Shown: positions 34,136 through 45,915 of the stretch, piece after piece
How positions within the stretch are numbered: the stretch's first letter is position 1
Layout: every line of letters starts with the position of its first letter
Assembly (NCBI GenBank): GCA_963573305.1
Contig: OY754329.1
Location: 44,722,417-44,786,416, forward strand
Reading direction: 5' to 3'
Source of the DNA: Pyrrhosoma nymphula
Lineage: Eukaryota > Arthropoda > Insecta > Odonata > Coenagrionidae
DNA length: 64,000 nucleotides
Made by a program: the position numbers and the translations under genes
The notes under the pieces: generated by a model
Database searches by the model: none
Told to the model about the DNA's origin: nothing
Seen by the model: the letters and a program-made list of their open reading frames with translations, nothing else

Positions 34136-35049
34136 AAATTATGAAAACTAAGAACTTCTACGAAGTGAAGCTTAAGCTTAATACAATTAAGTGCACTCAA
34201 TACTCGTATTGATTAATATTTGATATACATGAAATTGTGCCTTGAAAAAGAAAGATCAGTCGTATTTAGTTTGGTACGAGGAGGGGAAATATTATTTACG
34301 ATGATTCAGACCAAATAGTTTCTTAAAATCTAGAAATATATTTTAAAGCCAATTGATTTTATCCTTTAATAGTTTCTTTCTCTCGGCTTTAGAAAAATTT
34401 GTGCGTAATTGATACTCGTATTTGGGAAGTATAATGCAGGACATCCAATTCGAATAGCGCAATAGCCTTATCTAAATCCACCGAGCCAGCCAGATGAAAT
34501 TAGATCAACCATCTCGCATAATGCATTGGAAGAGGCATGCGATTTGTAATGATATGAAAGGAAATTTCGGTAATCAATGCTCGAATTTTTAATTTTTGAG
34601 TATTTTTGCTACGTTCATATCGTGATGAGTTGAGTTGCAGAGGTTTGCAGAGACGCCTAAAACAGTCGTGACTGTTATTACTGGGAATCGAAATTAATTT
34701 AATTCGGCTGTATAAAGTCTTCATTCGTCATGACCATGATCAATTTTCTCGTTGTGCTGGCATTTTTTACCTGAAAAAAATCATGTGATATGGACTACGG
34801 AATCAGGTGACGATGAACTCGCCAACCATTTTCCGCCGTTCACCTGAGAGTTTCTCCGTCACTACACCAAAAGGATCGATTTTCACCGCGGCATCATTGA
34901 ATATGTGATTTCGAAAAGAAACATAAAATTATATTTTCCCTCCCCCACACTCGCAAGCATACACACGCTTCCTTCGCAAATACAAGAGAGAGAGAGGCGC
35001 TTCGTCGCATGCATTCAATGTTCATGAGCACTAAGTAGCATGATGTCAC
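34136..35049. other. unassigned AT-rich DNA
   Basis: Minus-strand frames of 74 and 88 codons are not recognised. Nothing else seen. Confidence 0.4.
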
Positions 35050-35745
35050 TGTGAGAGGATCATGGGTACTCGACGGAAGAGGTGGAATGGGACGGGGGAG
35101 GAGGAAGGGGAGCACGGCGGCGGTAGCAGCAAAATATATTCGTCCCTGGATTTTTTTCATTGTTTTTCGGTCGGATATATATGTGAGTAGTGGGTGCTGT
35201 ATAGGCAGGGGAGTGTGTAGGTCTACCTACTATTTAAAAAAATATACATATACATCTGTGTGTGTGTTTTTGTGTTTTTTTCGTTCAGTTCGTTCCACCC
35301 GCGAGCCATCTCACTCCACATCTATCTCATTCTCTTTATCTCTTCTCTCCGAATTGCCCCTTATACCCCTTTTCCCAGCCTCCCTTTCAGCCCCCTTACC
35401 CCTACTATACCGACCTGCCTCCCTTTTTCCCTCCAGCCCCACAGTGCTCTTTTTCTCTCCTCCCCCCCTTACCCGGCAGCCAACGCCACAGCCTCGGCTG
35501 GATAAAAAAAATCTTTACTCCCAATTGTTTTCGTGCTCATCCCATAACTCTCTCCCCTTTTCCTCACCCTTCCATTCCTCTCTTTCTCCCTCTTCTCCAG
35601 TCCCTCCTCCCCTATCTGCGACTCCCTCCTTTCCAACGAACACACAAACATGTCCTCTCTCTCCCCGTCCCTCTCTCACCCATGTCTTCTTTCTCTCGAC
35701 TTTCCTCAACCCGCATACGCATTACACTCTCCTTCCTGAACACAT
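35050..35745 (+). repeat. purine-rich to CT-rich block
   Basis: A purine-rich, G-rich stretch (35050-35125) is followed by a TGTGTGTGT run (35256-35268) and a CT-rich tract (about 35280-35735). Overlapping plus frames of 238, 199 and 81 codons and three minus frames all cover it. Their S/P/L-rich make-up and the mutual overlap of frames show compositional reading, not a gene. Confidence 0.75.
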
Positions 35746-36155
35746 TTGCAGAAAAATACCCGCATAAACATGTACACCACGAGCATGTATACAAAAGGCC
35801 TGTAAGACATCTATCATTTATGGGGCCAGAACGTTACATTGTTGTGACGTCGGTCACATAAGGTTCGTGACTTTCGCAAGGTGGAGCCTCCTAACCTCGT
35901 ACTTCACTCTGATAAAATCACCCTCTGAGAATAGCCATTGATGATCTATATGATCTATAATAATAATAACGATTTTCACCGCTGAGGGCGTATCTAGCCT
36001 ATACACGATCTAAGCATATACCACCTCTAACACTCACCACACTCAAGGCCTCACTGCAGGTTAATTTTTCCCGGCATACTGCCCTCCTTTGCCGAGCTTT
36101 TATCCACGTTTCCTCTTTCTTCTTGTTATTCGCCGTCCCAAGTGGTAAGAGGGTA
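35746..36155. other. unassigned DNA
   Basis: Nothing recognised. Confidence 0.4.
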
Positions 36156-36375
36156 TCGGGACGGTGCGGTGGCTCAATTGCAGGCTTCTCACACCTAGGG
36201 TTCGGTTTCGAATCTCGGGAGTGCCGAAGAATTTTCGGTAGTATCTCTATTCTCTTGTTGTGTGTATCTAGAGAGTGTATCTAGTTCATTACTCCATCCC
36301 AAGGATGGGAAATCAAACTGTGAACCCCATTGCACCTTTCGTTAAGAGTAGGCTAATGCCGAGGCTGATGAAATA
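36156..36375 (+). mobile_element. tRNA-derived SINE, family S
   Basis: Head: ACGGTGCGGTGGCTCAATTG (36161-36180, box A) and GGTTTCGAATCTC (36204-36216, box B with one extra T). The body continues with CCATCCCAAGGATGGGAAATC, AACTGTGAACCCCATTGCACC and CGTTAAGAGTAGGCTAATGC. Confidence 0.75.
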
Positions 36376-36542
36376 CGTAAAAATGAGGAACATTCAATAA
36401 TTTTAAAAATTACTTGTATTTGAAGCAGATATTTATAAATGTACAACACATGAATTTATCGGAATAGAAATTTGTATCATGAAAATATTTCTCGTTAAAT
36501 TATGCGCTCTTGGCGGCTTCAAAACACTACCTACGTCATCGG
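36376..36542. other. flank of the inverted-repeat element
   Basis: AT-rich. Homology with the opposite flank is not clear beyond 36543. Confidence 0.4.
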
Positions 36543-37052
36543 GTTTGCTGCTTCATTGTATCAAAACTAAGAAAGTGGGCTGAATGTCCTGCCAAAACTT
36601 TCTAGCTTAAGCCAATTGAAAGTACTCATGTGAAATTCAACACCATTGACTTTATCCGTTTAGCTATTATCAAATAATTTACGGAACTACATTATCTCCT
36701 GAATCACGTCCCCGCGAAAATCGTCGTCTGATCCATTTTCTAAGTCTCAACTTCAATGTTATGCATCAACCATGGCCTCAAGACTGAGACAACCAGGATA
36801 TTTTTTTTTAAGTTTAACATTTATATAAGGAAAAATCGCGCTCCGAGGAGACTGAAAGATGGCTGAAAGACAACGCAGTCGAGCGCGCTGTTGCCTAGTC
36901 GGAGAATCGTCTGCTGCACGTACGAGGGATTCCTTCAAGCGCTACGGATAAAGATCTATTGCTGGTACGTCGTTTGGCGTGAGTCCAAAAAAAGGGCAAC
37001 TGAAGAATACCAAAACTTTCGTCCTGTCCTACACAAAACAATTCAGCACCTT

Positions 37053-37560
37053 TCAAAAAACCATCCTCGCTGCCGATGTGCAAAATGATGACACGTTTTC
37101 CGGCACTATCTCGCCAGTAAAGAAAATTTTATCGTCTCGCAACCGCAGATGGCGTATTTTCCATAAGAACTCATGCCTCGCTCCTGCAACAGAAACATAT
37201 TTCATTATTTCAGGTATTTTCTTCAGTTTCCTGATTCTAAATTGTACGTTCAAGATTATCCACCGTAGAGTTGAATAAGATAATTCCATGAAATCTTCCA
37301 TGTAATTCAGCAGCTTCATCTACATCTTCTTCACAGTTGGGAAAATCTTTTTCATGAAAAAATCTACTGCATGTGACTCAAATAGGGAAATGATCTTCCC
37401 CAACCTTTCTGTGACCTTTCTTTTCTTTGACCTGAAGTTTTTTACCCCTCCGTGAAGGCGTTGCACTTTTACAATCTTCAGGAATATTTTCCCGATTCTT
37501 GGCTTCTATCTTCTTGACGGTGGAAAGGGTAATACTGTGGTAATACCCGAGGAACTCATA
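37053..37560 (-). pseudogene. DDE-type transposase remnant, Tc1/mariner-like, broken
   Basis: Across shifting minus-strand frames, a stretch with TVKKIEAKNRENIPE and SRRGKKLQV (about 37525-37435) is followed by a helix-rich part. A frame at 37053-37319 then reads LSYSTLRWIILNVQFRIRKL, ARHEFLWKIRHLRLRDDKIF and FTGE. This fits the order seen in a class of arthropod DDE endonucleases: basic SxRRGR linker, 'StttLxrxLkxxGFxxrK', then 'RxxyLrxIRxLRxxxxxIfyTDET'. At the first catalytic Asp (T-D-E) the reading is T-G-E. The catalytic core after this point is missing. A frameshift and stop near 37365-37400 also break it. It sits inside the inverted arms and so is probably the remains of that element's own transposase. 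The superfamily is an inference. Confidence 0.5.
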
Positions 37561-38029
37561 ATCAGAGCGTTAAGTCGGGTAGCGTTCGTCAACGCTCTTA
37601 TCGTCCTCTTGCCGAAAAAAAACTTATTGCACTTACAAGCATCCTCACATTCCGTCTCCGGAAAAATTGCTTGAGGAGCCACAGTGAAGAAGATTGGTTT
37701 CCTTGGAGGATCTAAGTTTGAAACTGACGAATGAATTAAAAAGTTTTTGTGTAGTAAAAATGACCATCGCTATGATATCCATTTTCAACCCTTCATTGAC
37801 TCCCGACTGGTTAGATACCAGTAATAGGTTTTTACTATAACGAGCTGGGCCGGTGCTGTCAGGTAGTTTGAGCGAAATATATTTTTATATTCGATTATAA
37901 ATATAAGTCGAATTTATTTATTTATTTCAACTACCCCGAAAACATCTCGCAATGGCCTCTTACATCGGGTGATGTTTCATTGCAACAGAAAGACGAACAC
38001 AAACACCCATGTCCTGGATGGAGAAAAAT

Positions 38030-38100
38030 CCACCCAGGCGGGACTGGAACCCGCGACCCTCGGATTGGCAGGCGAGGACGTTACCCCGTCGCCTCGCCCG
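38030..38100 (-). repeat. tRNA-like sequence (tRNA-derived), minus strand
   Basis: On the minus strand a perfect T-arm is seen, GCGGG TTCCAGT CCCGC, with box B GGTTCCAGTCC. A possible anticodon stem, CCTCG/CGAGG, encloses a 10-nt loop, too large for a normal tRNA. The A-box area (GGCGACGGGGTAACGTCC) is tRNA-like. The acceptor stem does not pair well, so this is better read as a tRNA pseudogene or the head of a second SINE family than as a working tRNA gene. Confidence 0.5.
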
Positions 38101-38530
38101 GAAATATCTCGCTCCAACTACCTCATGCGCGTAGGGGCGTGATGGCCCAGCGCTTGGATCCCTCGCGCGTGTAGCGGACGATCCTCTGACTAGGCAACAG
38201 CGCGCTCGACTCCATTGTCTTGCAGTCTCCTCGGAGCGCGTTTTTTCTGATATAAATGTTAAAGGTTATAAAATATCCTGGTTGGCTTAGTCTTAGGCCA
38301 TAGTTGATTCTTAATATTAAAGCTGAGACTTAGGAAAATGGTGCAAACGGTGATTTTCGTGGGGGCGCGATTAAGGAAATAATGTAGTTCCATAAATTGT
38401 TTAATAATAGCTAATCAGATGAAGTTGATGGTGTTTAATTTAATATGAGGACTTTCAATGGCTTAAGCTACATACAGACAGGAACTTGAGTCCACTTTCA
38501 TAGTTCCATTAAAATGAAGCAGCAAGCACG

Positions 38531-38769
38531 CTATTTTCGTTTAGGAGCTCTAAAAATGGGCCGTTTTTCCGTTCTTAACGTATTAATGCCAAACGACATT
38601 AGCATTCAACAAAATGTGTTTGCTATCTCTCAGAACAAAAATAATAAGCTTTAATTTTATGTGCAATTGATAAAGTTAACTTTTTCGGTTTTTGAGACAT
38701 TACGCTTCAAACTCGGGTGACACAATTTTGAAACGGATGGTAGATTAGAAGAGCGATAGGTGATACGTC
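38531..38769. other. unassigned DNA
   Basis: Nothing recognised. Confidence 0.4.
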
Positions 38770-38945
38770 AAGCCACCCATATGCCGCTTTGGATGACTTT
38801 ATTTCCAATGTATATGCACTTTTGAAAGGCGATTTTCAATATATGCGGCTAATGCTTACTCACAAGGATTATGTATTTGTGTTCTTCAGGAAAATATTTG
38901 ATGTGTACACTACTTAAAAATGAGAAATAACTTAAATGCATTTTC
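38770..38945 (+). repeat. dispersed repeat 'P', copy 2
   Basis: See copy 1 at 7637-7815. CATATGCCGCTTTGGAT, TATGCACTTTTGAAAG, ATGTGTACACTACTTAAAAA and GAGAAATAA keep the same order and spacing to within a few bases. Confidence 0.55.
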
Positions 38946-39261
38946 CCATTGCCATAGTTTAAAAAATCCAACTTGGACCAAGAATCAAACTGCGGACCTT
39001 TTTACCTTCCCGATCAATCAGGCTTCCCAATTATCATGGAAATTTATGAAAGATTTTTTATCCTCATGACAATTCCAACGCATTTCATCTCAGTATTTTG
39101 CAACAGAAGTTAAAAACCTAAAAGCCGAAACTAGGTTTCTCTACATCCATCGCTCTCTCCCAGCCTACTCATCTGCCCTAAATGGCGCGAATGGTTATAG
39201 CAGTCGATCGACTCCCCAAAAAACCCACGAATATACTCTACAGTCCGGTTTTATAATTTAT
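38946..39261. other. unassigned DNA
   Basis: Nothing recognised. Confidence 0.4.
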
Positions 39262-39335
39262 TTAATATTCTCTCGGTATGAAAATCTATGTTAATATGTT
39301 CTCCCATCGATAACGCTCATGTCACCTCTCCAACC
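39262..39335 (-). repeat. dispersed repeat family 'D', partial copy 4, inverted
   Basis: On the minus strand GAGGTGACATGAGCGTTATC, GATGGGAG then ATTTTCATACCGAGAGAATATT matches the left part of copies at 2941 and 12045. Confidence 0.55.
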
Positions 39336-39840
39336 GCCCGATGTAAAATAGATAACTACCCTTAGAAATGGTCCCCGTGATATATTTCAGTGTATATCCC
39401 GCGTGAGAAGAATGCTGGTTACAAGCCGTCTTGCATGTGATGTCTCTTCCAAGTACGCCACTTATTTAACATACTTAAAGGTATATTTAGTATAATAGCT
39501 AATAACAGTATGAAAGTGTATTTAGATTGCTATTGCATGCCTATTGTGGGATCCCCACTGCCGCACACCCTTGAGGTGGTTTTCATTTTTTCAATAAAAA
39601 AATTTTATCTGCAAAACTTTAGTTCGCAGTTAACATAAAGTTTAAGAATAGGCTTCCTAATTTGGCGGTTAACGTGAACCATACATTAAACAACCGGGAA
39701 AAAATCGCACACACTTCTGTAGTCACACACAAACGCACATGTATTCCCAAGGTCTTTCGGCAGATTGTTTTCTCCCGGCGCTCACCTCCTTCTCCGCCCG
39801 AGCTTTGCTTCGCGTTCCATCCTTATCCTTTTATTCGCTG
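39336..39840. other. unassigned DNA with a possible old LINE tail
   Basis: CCGCACACCCTTGAGGTGG at 39561-39579 resembles the middle of the family-L 3' end (CCACACGCCTATTGAGGCGG), but flanking parts are not kept. A 65-codon frame at 39662-39859 is not recognised. Confidence 0.35.
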
Positions 39841-40000
39841 CCCGAATCGGAAAGAGTGAGTGGAGGATGGGGAAGAAGAGGGAATATAAAGGGAAGGGCT
39901 GGAAAGAAGAGAGGTCTTGTGAGCGGGATTGGTGGTGAAAGGTTCGGCGATGGGATAGGAGAGAAGAAGGAGGTGAAGAAAGTACCCCTACCCTTAGTGT
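39841..40000 (+). repeat. purine-rich block
   Basis: This is A/G-rich on the plus strand (repeated GGAAGAAGAGGG-like words). The overlapping plus (96 codons) and minus (93 codons) frames are compositional. It is one of few blocks with purines on the plus strand. Confidence 0.65.
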
Positions 40001-41575
40001 TCGGTTCTTTCTCGCGCTTCCAATTATAAACTTCGCGATTTTCGTCACGGTGGAGGGACGCATAATATTTACCCCCTTCTCAATTTACCCCCTTTGATAA
40101 CTAAGAACGTTTCTGTTCTCTTCTCTAAAATCTACTTTGTCCTGAATTCCTCCCGAACACGCTGCGGTAGAGATTATTCCTAAAGATTTATCTCCCATAG
40201 AAGTCCTCCGATTGCCATAATCTGACTCGGAGATGGAAGCGATATCGTCAATTAGTTATTCATCCGCAGTTATCACTAGCAAATGATATGTCTCGGGCTC
40301 AAGCAAGACAAAAGAGCTATCGTTTTATTATTCTGGAATCTATGTTACTTTTGCAAGAATTATGATTAATGCGAATATAAAATTAACTCATAAATCACAT
40401 GGCTCTCTTTTATGCTAAGAAAAATTATATTTAGAAGGGAAATCAAGACATCCGGAAGTTACCGTAGTGTAGGGTACACACCTAAGATTTGGGTTGGAGC
40501 CGCTTTCCTATCCAATTTCTTCGATTCTCAGCTAATCTCTTTTATCCTTTGGTCATTTGCACCTTAGTAGATACTGGCAGTCGTGAAATTAGGGAAAGGG
40601 AGACCCAAAAGACGTGAAGATTTGGAGGGAAAATTCCTACGTCATCACTGGGCTACCTCAACGAGGGGTCCCAATATGTGCGTTTAATGTTCAATTCGAT
40701 GAGTGCTACTCCGTGTATCCTGGATTCGGTAGGTATTTTGAAATTTCCTAAGGTGAGGACTTGAGGAAAGTGGAGAGAGTGGACTAGAGACTCAATATGT
40801 GGGTAGATGTAACTAACTATATCAAGATGGCTCTCAGGAGTAAAGCCATTACGAATCCGCAATCAGTATTATTTGGAGGGAAAGTTATTACTCTGTTGGC
40901 TCACGAAAAATGAAGCTATTTTTCGAAGAGTGGCAACGGTGTCACTATAATTCACCCTATGGTATGTACTCGTAAACCTAAAATAATGCGTGCTATTGTT
41001 TTTTTCGAGATTTTGTTTTTGGACAATGTACGGATAGTAGACATGTTGATTTTCATAAATTTTCTTGATATTTATAAAGAATGCCTCAAATCCTTGTGCC
41101 CAGACACCTCTCTACTTTATTCTAGAGAGGGACGGTGAACCCTTTACTCATGAAGGTGAAATATGAGTGGTTGTTGAAGCAGAATATTTTTAAAAGTGAG
41201 GGGTGTTTTTAGAGCTAATCGTGTGATATTTAGGTATACATGATAACCGCTTGATAGCTCTTCAGCAGAGATTACCTGCGTTAGAGGTCCGTTCATTTCC
41301 TCAATCCTCTTGTGTCACAACTCAACTCGAAAATCACTCACAGGGCGATGCATACCTCATTCGTAGAACCCTGTCCAGACTGAACGCATTGTTAATACTG
41401 AGCGGAGGAATGATACCTACCTGAAAATTGTCACCGTTTTTTCAAGCATTGAACCTGGACCGTTGAGAGAAGTACGCACGCGAAATGACACCTGTCACGG
41501 GAACCCGCCCTGTTTAATGCCCTACCTCACGTTCCTCGGCAAACTCATTTACCGCCGTGCGCACCGAGGAATGCC
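40001..41575. other. unassigned DNA
   Basis: No gene, RNA or repeat recognised. A 69-codon minus frame at 40653-40862 has no known match. Confidence 0.4.
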
Positions 41576-41765
41576 CCCCTTTCAACTTGCACTGCCCATC
41601 TGCTCTCTTCCATTTTCACTCCCTTTTCTTTTCCCATTGTCCTTGTCCTTCCCTCCGGGCCATCCTTTTCCTTCCTTCACGCCTGTCTTTTCTCTCCATT
41701 TTCCCTCCTTGTCTCCTTCTGTCCCCGCTTCTTCCTCCTTCTCCTCCAAATGCCCCGTTCACACT
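41576..41765 (+). repeat. CT-rich block
   Basis: A CT-rich tract. Frames of 126 and 70 codons (+) and 114 codons (-) overlap here and are compositional. Confidence 0.7.
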
Positions 41766-42335
41766 ATGAGCGTACCGACCATCGCACGTGGCACTGTAAG
41801 AGCCAAATGCCGTGTGAGTGGGAGTTCGCACAATCGTAAGTAGTGTAGTGGACGGAAAATACGGTGGCAGTTGCGCAGCAGGCTTTTCATTGATAGAGTG
41901 TTCTGAGGCATACGAACTAGCTCCACACAGGGGATTAAGGTAGCCTTCGCGATTGACCACTGTGGTTCCCGAGGTCGCTAGCCTTCGTTGCCAGAATTAA
42001 AATACTAAATTTGTCATTCACGTCAGCATTCATTCTAGGTTTTTAAGGCTATGAATCCAATTGTTTAGATGGGATTCTCCTTTGAGTTGAGAGCACTATC
42101 AGCGTATTTTGATGCAGCTTCGTTTGGATCCTAAACTTCGTCGTAAAACGCGCTGCCGACACTTTCCCACCCTCTTAACTTAAATTCAATTATGCTGGCA
42201 GTGTTGCCTGTCATGTTCTGCCTTCTCCTTCCTCTCCTAAGCTATTCCCTACCACACGAGCCTTCCCCACCTTGACGTCACATTTCGCGCAGGCGACTGC
42301 CACCATGATTCGCTACCACTATACCATGGTAGTGA
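41766..42335. other. unassigned GC-moderate DNA
   Basis: CGTACCGACCATCGCACGTG follows the CT-rich block at 41770 and resembles loosely the CGAT-rich neighbours of other blocks. Nothing else. Confidence 0.35.
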
Positions 42336-42665
42336 GTAATCCGAGCATAACCTCCATCTTTCCGTGTCCCTACTGTCCCCTATTTCTCATCCTCCTCCTT
42401 AAAACCCCCTCCCATCTTCCATCTCCTCTTTCACGTCTTACAAATTCGGTCTGTTCGTTTCGATGGGATGGATCTCTTCCCCGAAAAAAATATATCCACC
42501 CTCTCCTTCCCTTTCACATCCATTCCACAGTGCCTCCTCACTCCCGAAATCCCCTCTTCCAATCTTCTCCTCTCTCTTTCCTTCATCTCTCATTCTTCTG
42601 CTCTTCCTTTCTCTCGCCCCCCCCCCCCAATTCTCATCTCCTCTCCTGTCATGTGAGGCTGAGGG
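42336..42665 (+). repeat. CT-rich block with C homopolymer
   Basis: A CT-rich tract broken by mixed sequence, with a C run at about 42618-42629. The 165-, 70- and 62-codon frames across it are compositional. Confidence 0.7.
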
Positions 42666-43626
42666 CGGAGGGTGAATCTGGTAAGGATGGAGAAAGCCGA
42701 GTGAGTTTCATGAGGGATTGGAGTGTGTTGGAACAGTGGCGAATTTTGGGGACAGTCGGGACCAGGTGATCTCCTGGGGCTGGGGATTCTTTCCCTCGGG
42801 CGTATTCAATACTTGTGGCGAAATGCGATAAGAAGCCCGAGGATGAAAGTCATGGGGGAAAATAAATCATTTGAAAAAGATCACAGTAGGTACTTACAAG
42901 TTGTGTTTTCGTCCATAAGATTTATTTAAGAACTGAGAACACTTGACTCAGATTGAATTCCTTAGTAGCTTAGTCTTATTCTTTATTGACTTAGGACCGA
43001 TGTTGCTATGGTATATTAAATCACGTATTGAAGTATCATTGTGAAGTAATTTGATGTGTGTGCAGGTCATTTAGATGCTCGAACGCATGCGTTTTAATTA
43101 TATTTTCCTCGTACAAATGAAAAAAATATTACTCGTTATACTTGAAAATGGCTGTTTCTCATGTTATAATCTTGTACATACCCAAAAGGTTAACAATTAC
43201 ATTTAAATCTCGTCAGAGGTGAGTAACTGGAGTTCGCAACATTACAAGCATAGAAAAAAGGCACTTTGACCTTAAATATTTTATAAGAATTCGGTTCTGT
43301 AGTTTTTCTTGCAATTTAAGGTATTAGAGATCTGAAGTTTGTCAATGAGTTGATATCATTGAATCAGAAAAAACTTCTAAAACGACATAAAATTTTATTC
43401 ATGTAAAAGGATTTCCTCTCGTTGAATGTGTCGTCTTGAGAAACTGCCAAAAACAGAATTCCCTAAAAACTCTTATACATCACGCCCCTGTGAATGTAAT
43501 TAGTATCCATACTAAGAAACAAAACATTTGTGCTGACAATGACGACAGTAATCCACGATGAATTGCATAAAGCATTCCCTAAATTATGCACAACTTATCC
43601 AAACGGAAGGTTGTATATTAATTTTA
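42666..43626. other. unassigned DNA
   Basis: Nothing recognised. Confidence 0.4.
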
Positions 43627-43702
43627 CCGATGATGTCGTAAGTCGGCGAAAAGCTTAGAACAAAATAAGAGAAATATGTTGGAAAGTGCAAGTGTTTTTT
43701 AT
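43627..43702 (+). repeat. short dispersed repeat 'G', copy 2
   Basis: CCGATGATGTCGTAAGTCGG then CGAAAAGC, with AAGTGTTTTT downstream, matches 34059-34135. Confidence 0.55.
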
Positions 43703-44768
43703 CTCAGCATGGGTTTATAAAAACTAATAAAGCAGTGAAAGTTATCCTGAAACAGTGCAATTGAAATCACATGCTCCAATCACCTGAGGATCTCGAATCT
43801 TCTAACACTTCACCTACGCTAAAGTGAAGTGGCAGGAAAGTGGAACGTATGGGATAAATGGTATCGTTAAGTCAATATTGAAACCTTTTTCAATCATGCC
43901 GCCATTTTAAAAAATCCGAAAATTTCCATTGAAAACAATAAAAGTTACACATGCTATAAAAATTCCTCATCCCCTAACGGGAGTCTGGGAAAAAATGCAT
44001 TTATTGGGCGATAGCCTATTCTGTCTAAAAAGTTTTTTTTCGGTGGAAGAGACGGTCACGACCATTGCACATTTTCAATGGGGAGAATGATAAAATATGT
44101 ACCAAGCAAATGAGTGGAGACAGCGCTGCGGGTAATCAATTGGCACGCGGAGGAAGACTTTTTGTTCCAACGGTGGAAATGAAGAGGAACTGCATAGTTG
44201 ATAACAAAAAACTGAGTAGCTCATCACAATTTATTAGCGACCAATCAATATCAGCGACATCACTGCACCATTTTAGAGGTAAAGCCACGAAAACTTTTTT
44301 CACCTTTCTTTTCCAGGAATCGAGTCAGCAGTTAAAACAATAGACGGCCGCAGATTTGGGGATGCATTTTTTTTTACTAGGGCTGACGCGATATTGGAGT
44401 GCGTTGACAGCAATGCTTTATGTGTTGGATATTAATATCGTTCTCCGATATTTATCGTCCTGATTGAGCGATATAATGTTTTATTATTCGCATTGTGATA
44501 ACAAAAATTCGGCAATGCTATATTCAGCAGAATACGATACAAATCGATACGCAGCTTCATTCAAAGTGAAAAGTGTAAAACATAGCGTTTTTTGCAATGC
44601 GCAATTTATATTGCAACGCGGCATTGAACTTTGAAATCACAGTTTGTCTAATTCTTTTACTTCCAAAATGACTCGGTGAATTCATTGAACTTGAGTGATT
44701 TTTAATAAATAAGGTAAAGCTATGCAAGATTTTCATTTCTCGCTATTTGTATAGTGCAAAAAAAGGCT
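43703..44768. other. unassigned DNA
   Basis: A 92-codon frame (44065-44343) is not recognised. The stretch 44385-44650 is rich in CGAT/GCGAT words like those beside CT-rich blocks but has no CT-rich block next to it. Confidence 0.4.
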
Positions 44769-45040
44769 TTAGTCAACAGAAGATGAAGGAGGAAGTTCCC
44801 ATGGCATTATCGGCGAAATTTACACAGTGTTGGGGAGAGGGAGAGGTGTGAAAATTCAATGAAAATACCTGTCCCAAGAGAGTGTGGCAGGAGAAAGATT
44901 TCTTTCCCTGCGAAACCCAGAGATGTGAAGTGTGAGTCAAAGGTGACAAAATCCCACCAAGAAACTTTACGTTTCGAGTCGTTAATGGGTGGAATTTCCT
45001 GCTTGGAGTTACTTCTCATAGCATACAATAATTTTTGGGC
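44769..45040 (+). repeat. tandem array unit 1 (most conserved part)
   Basis: Contains GGAGGAAGTTCCCATGGC, TCGGCGAAATT, GGGAGAGGTGTGAAAAT, CTGTCCCAAGAGAGTGTGGC and CCCAGAGATGTGAAGTGTGAG, then CAAAATCCCACC. A minus-strand frame covers it. Confidence 0.65.
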
Positions 45041-45676
45041 CGTACAAAGTATTGTTTGCTTTAATAGTATTATTTTTATTATTTGAAATCTCACAAGTTT
45101 CAATTTGGCGACTTTTTTTCTGCACTTGGCTTGACCGCTGCAATGATAGGCTGCCACGTTGTTACTGGACATAGCTTTTATGTCTCGGGGAGAAAGTAAT
45201 ATTTCCCTGCTACTCTCAGAGATGTATAGTGTGCGTACGGTAATGCCTTCAATATTACCAATTATCGTACGCTTTGAGGAGGTATCTAATCCGTGCAACT
45301 GTATCCGCAATGAAAATAAAAATGCTTCTTTTCGACCTCAAGCCGTTTCCCCGCTTCTTTTCGACCTTTTTTGATATATTCGTTATATTTTCAATTGTTT
45401 ACAACGACGTGCAGAAAAAATAAAAATTATACCTTTTGTTTACAATTTCACAATTATTTGGTCTATTTGTTACACTAGCATCTTAAAATCCTGCGAATTT
45501 TGGCCATTCATTTACGTACATACCTAGATTATACCGTTGCAACAATAGACGGAGTCGCAAGAAAATAATGCTATGGATTCTTCGGAATAGAGTTACTTAT
45601 AATGAATTGGATGAAGGGTTACAATTTTTTTATTTTCCACAGTGAGATGGTCTGTATATTCCACTTGAAAGAACAG

Positions 45677-45915
45677 CTTAGTCAATCAAGTGTTAAAGAA
45701 GGATACTCTTGGCATTTCTGGCGAAATCTACTTGGGGAACCGGGTGCGTAGGGGATTAGAGGGTTGGAGTTTGTATAACATGTGATAAACCCTGTCCAGA
45801 AGAATTGGAGGAGAAGAAAGATATCTTCCCCACGACTCACAGAGATGTGCAGTTTGTGTGTAAGACAATGAAATCTCATCAATGATCTTTACGTTCTGAG
45901 ACGTTATAATGTGAA
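45677..45915 (+). repeat. tandem array unit 2 (most conserved part)
   Basis: Contains ACTCTTGGCATTTCTGGCGA, AATCTAC, CCTGTCCAGAAGAATTGGAG, TCTTCCCCACGACTCACAGA, GATGTGCAGTTTGTGTG and AATGAAATCTCATC. Confidence 0.65.

Larger units (their letters stand above)
36543..38530. mobile_element. DNA transposon with ~0.4-kb terminal inverted repeats
   Basis: The left arm (36543-36948) is an inverted copy of the right arm (38136-38530). Shared blocks include TTGCTGCTTCATT at the outside, TTAGCTATTATCAAATAATT against AATTGTTTAATAATAGCTAA, GGAACTACATTAT, CCAACCAGGATATT-type, CATTTATAT, CGCGCTCCGAGGAGACTG, AGTCGAGCGCGCTGTTGCCT then AGTC, and CGAGGGAT at the inside. The arms differ at perhaps one base in seven, so the insertion is old. 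The ~1.2 kb between them holds a minus-strand transposase-like remnant (37053-37560) and a tRNA-like sequence (38030-38100). The outer limits are approximate and no target duplication was found. Confidence 0.75.

Noticed and set aside
35051..35767. 238-codon open frame, the longest in the window
   Set aside because: It covers a purine-rich to CT-rich block, is S/P/L-rich, and overlaps other long frames in two phases and on the other strand. Composition explains it.
42272..42769. 165-codon plus frame
   Set aside because: Mainly CT-rich tract translation with overlapping frames.
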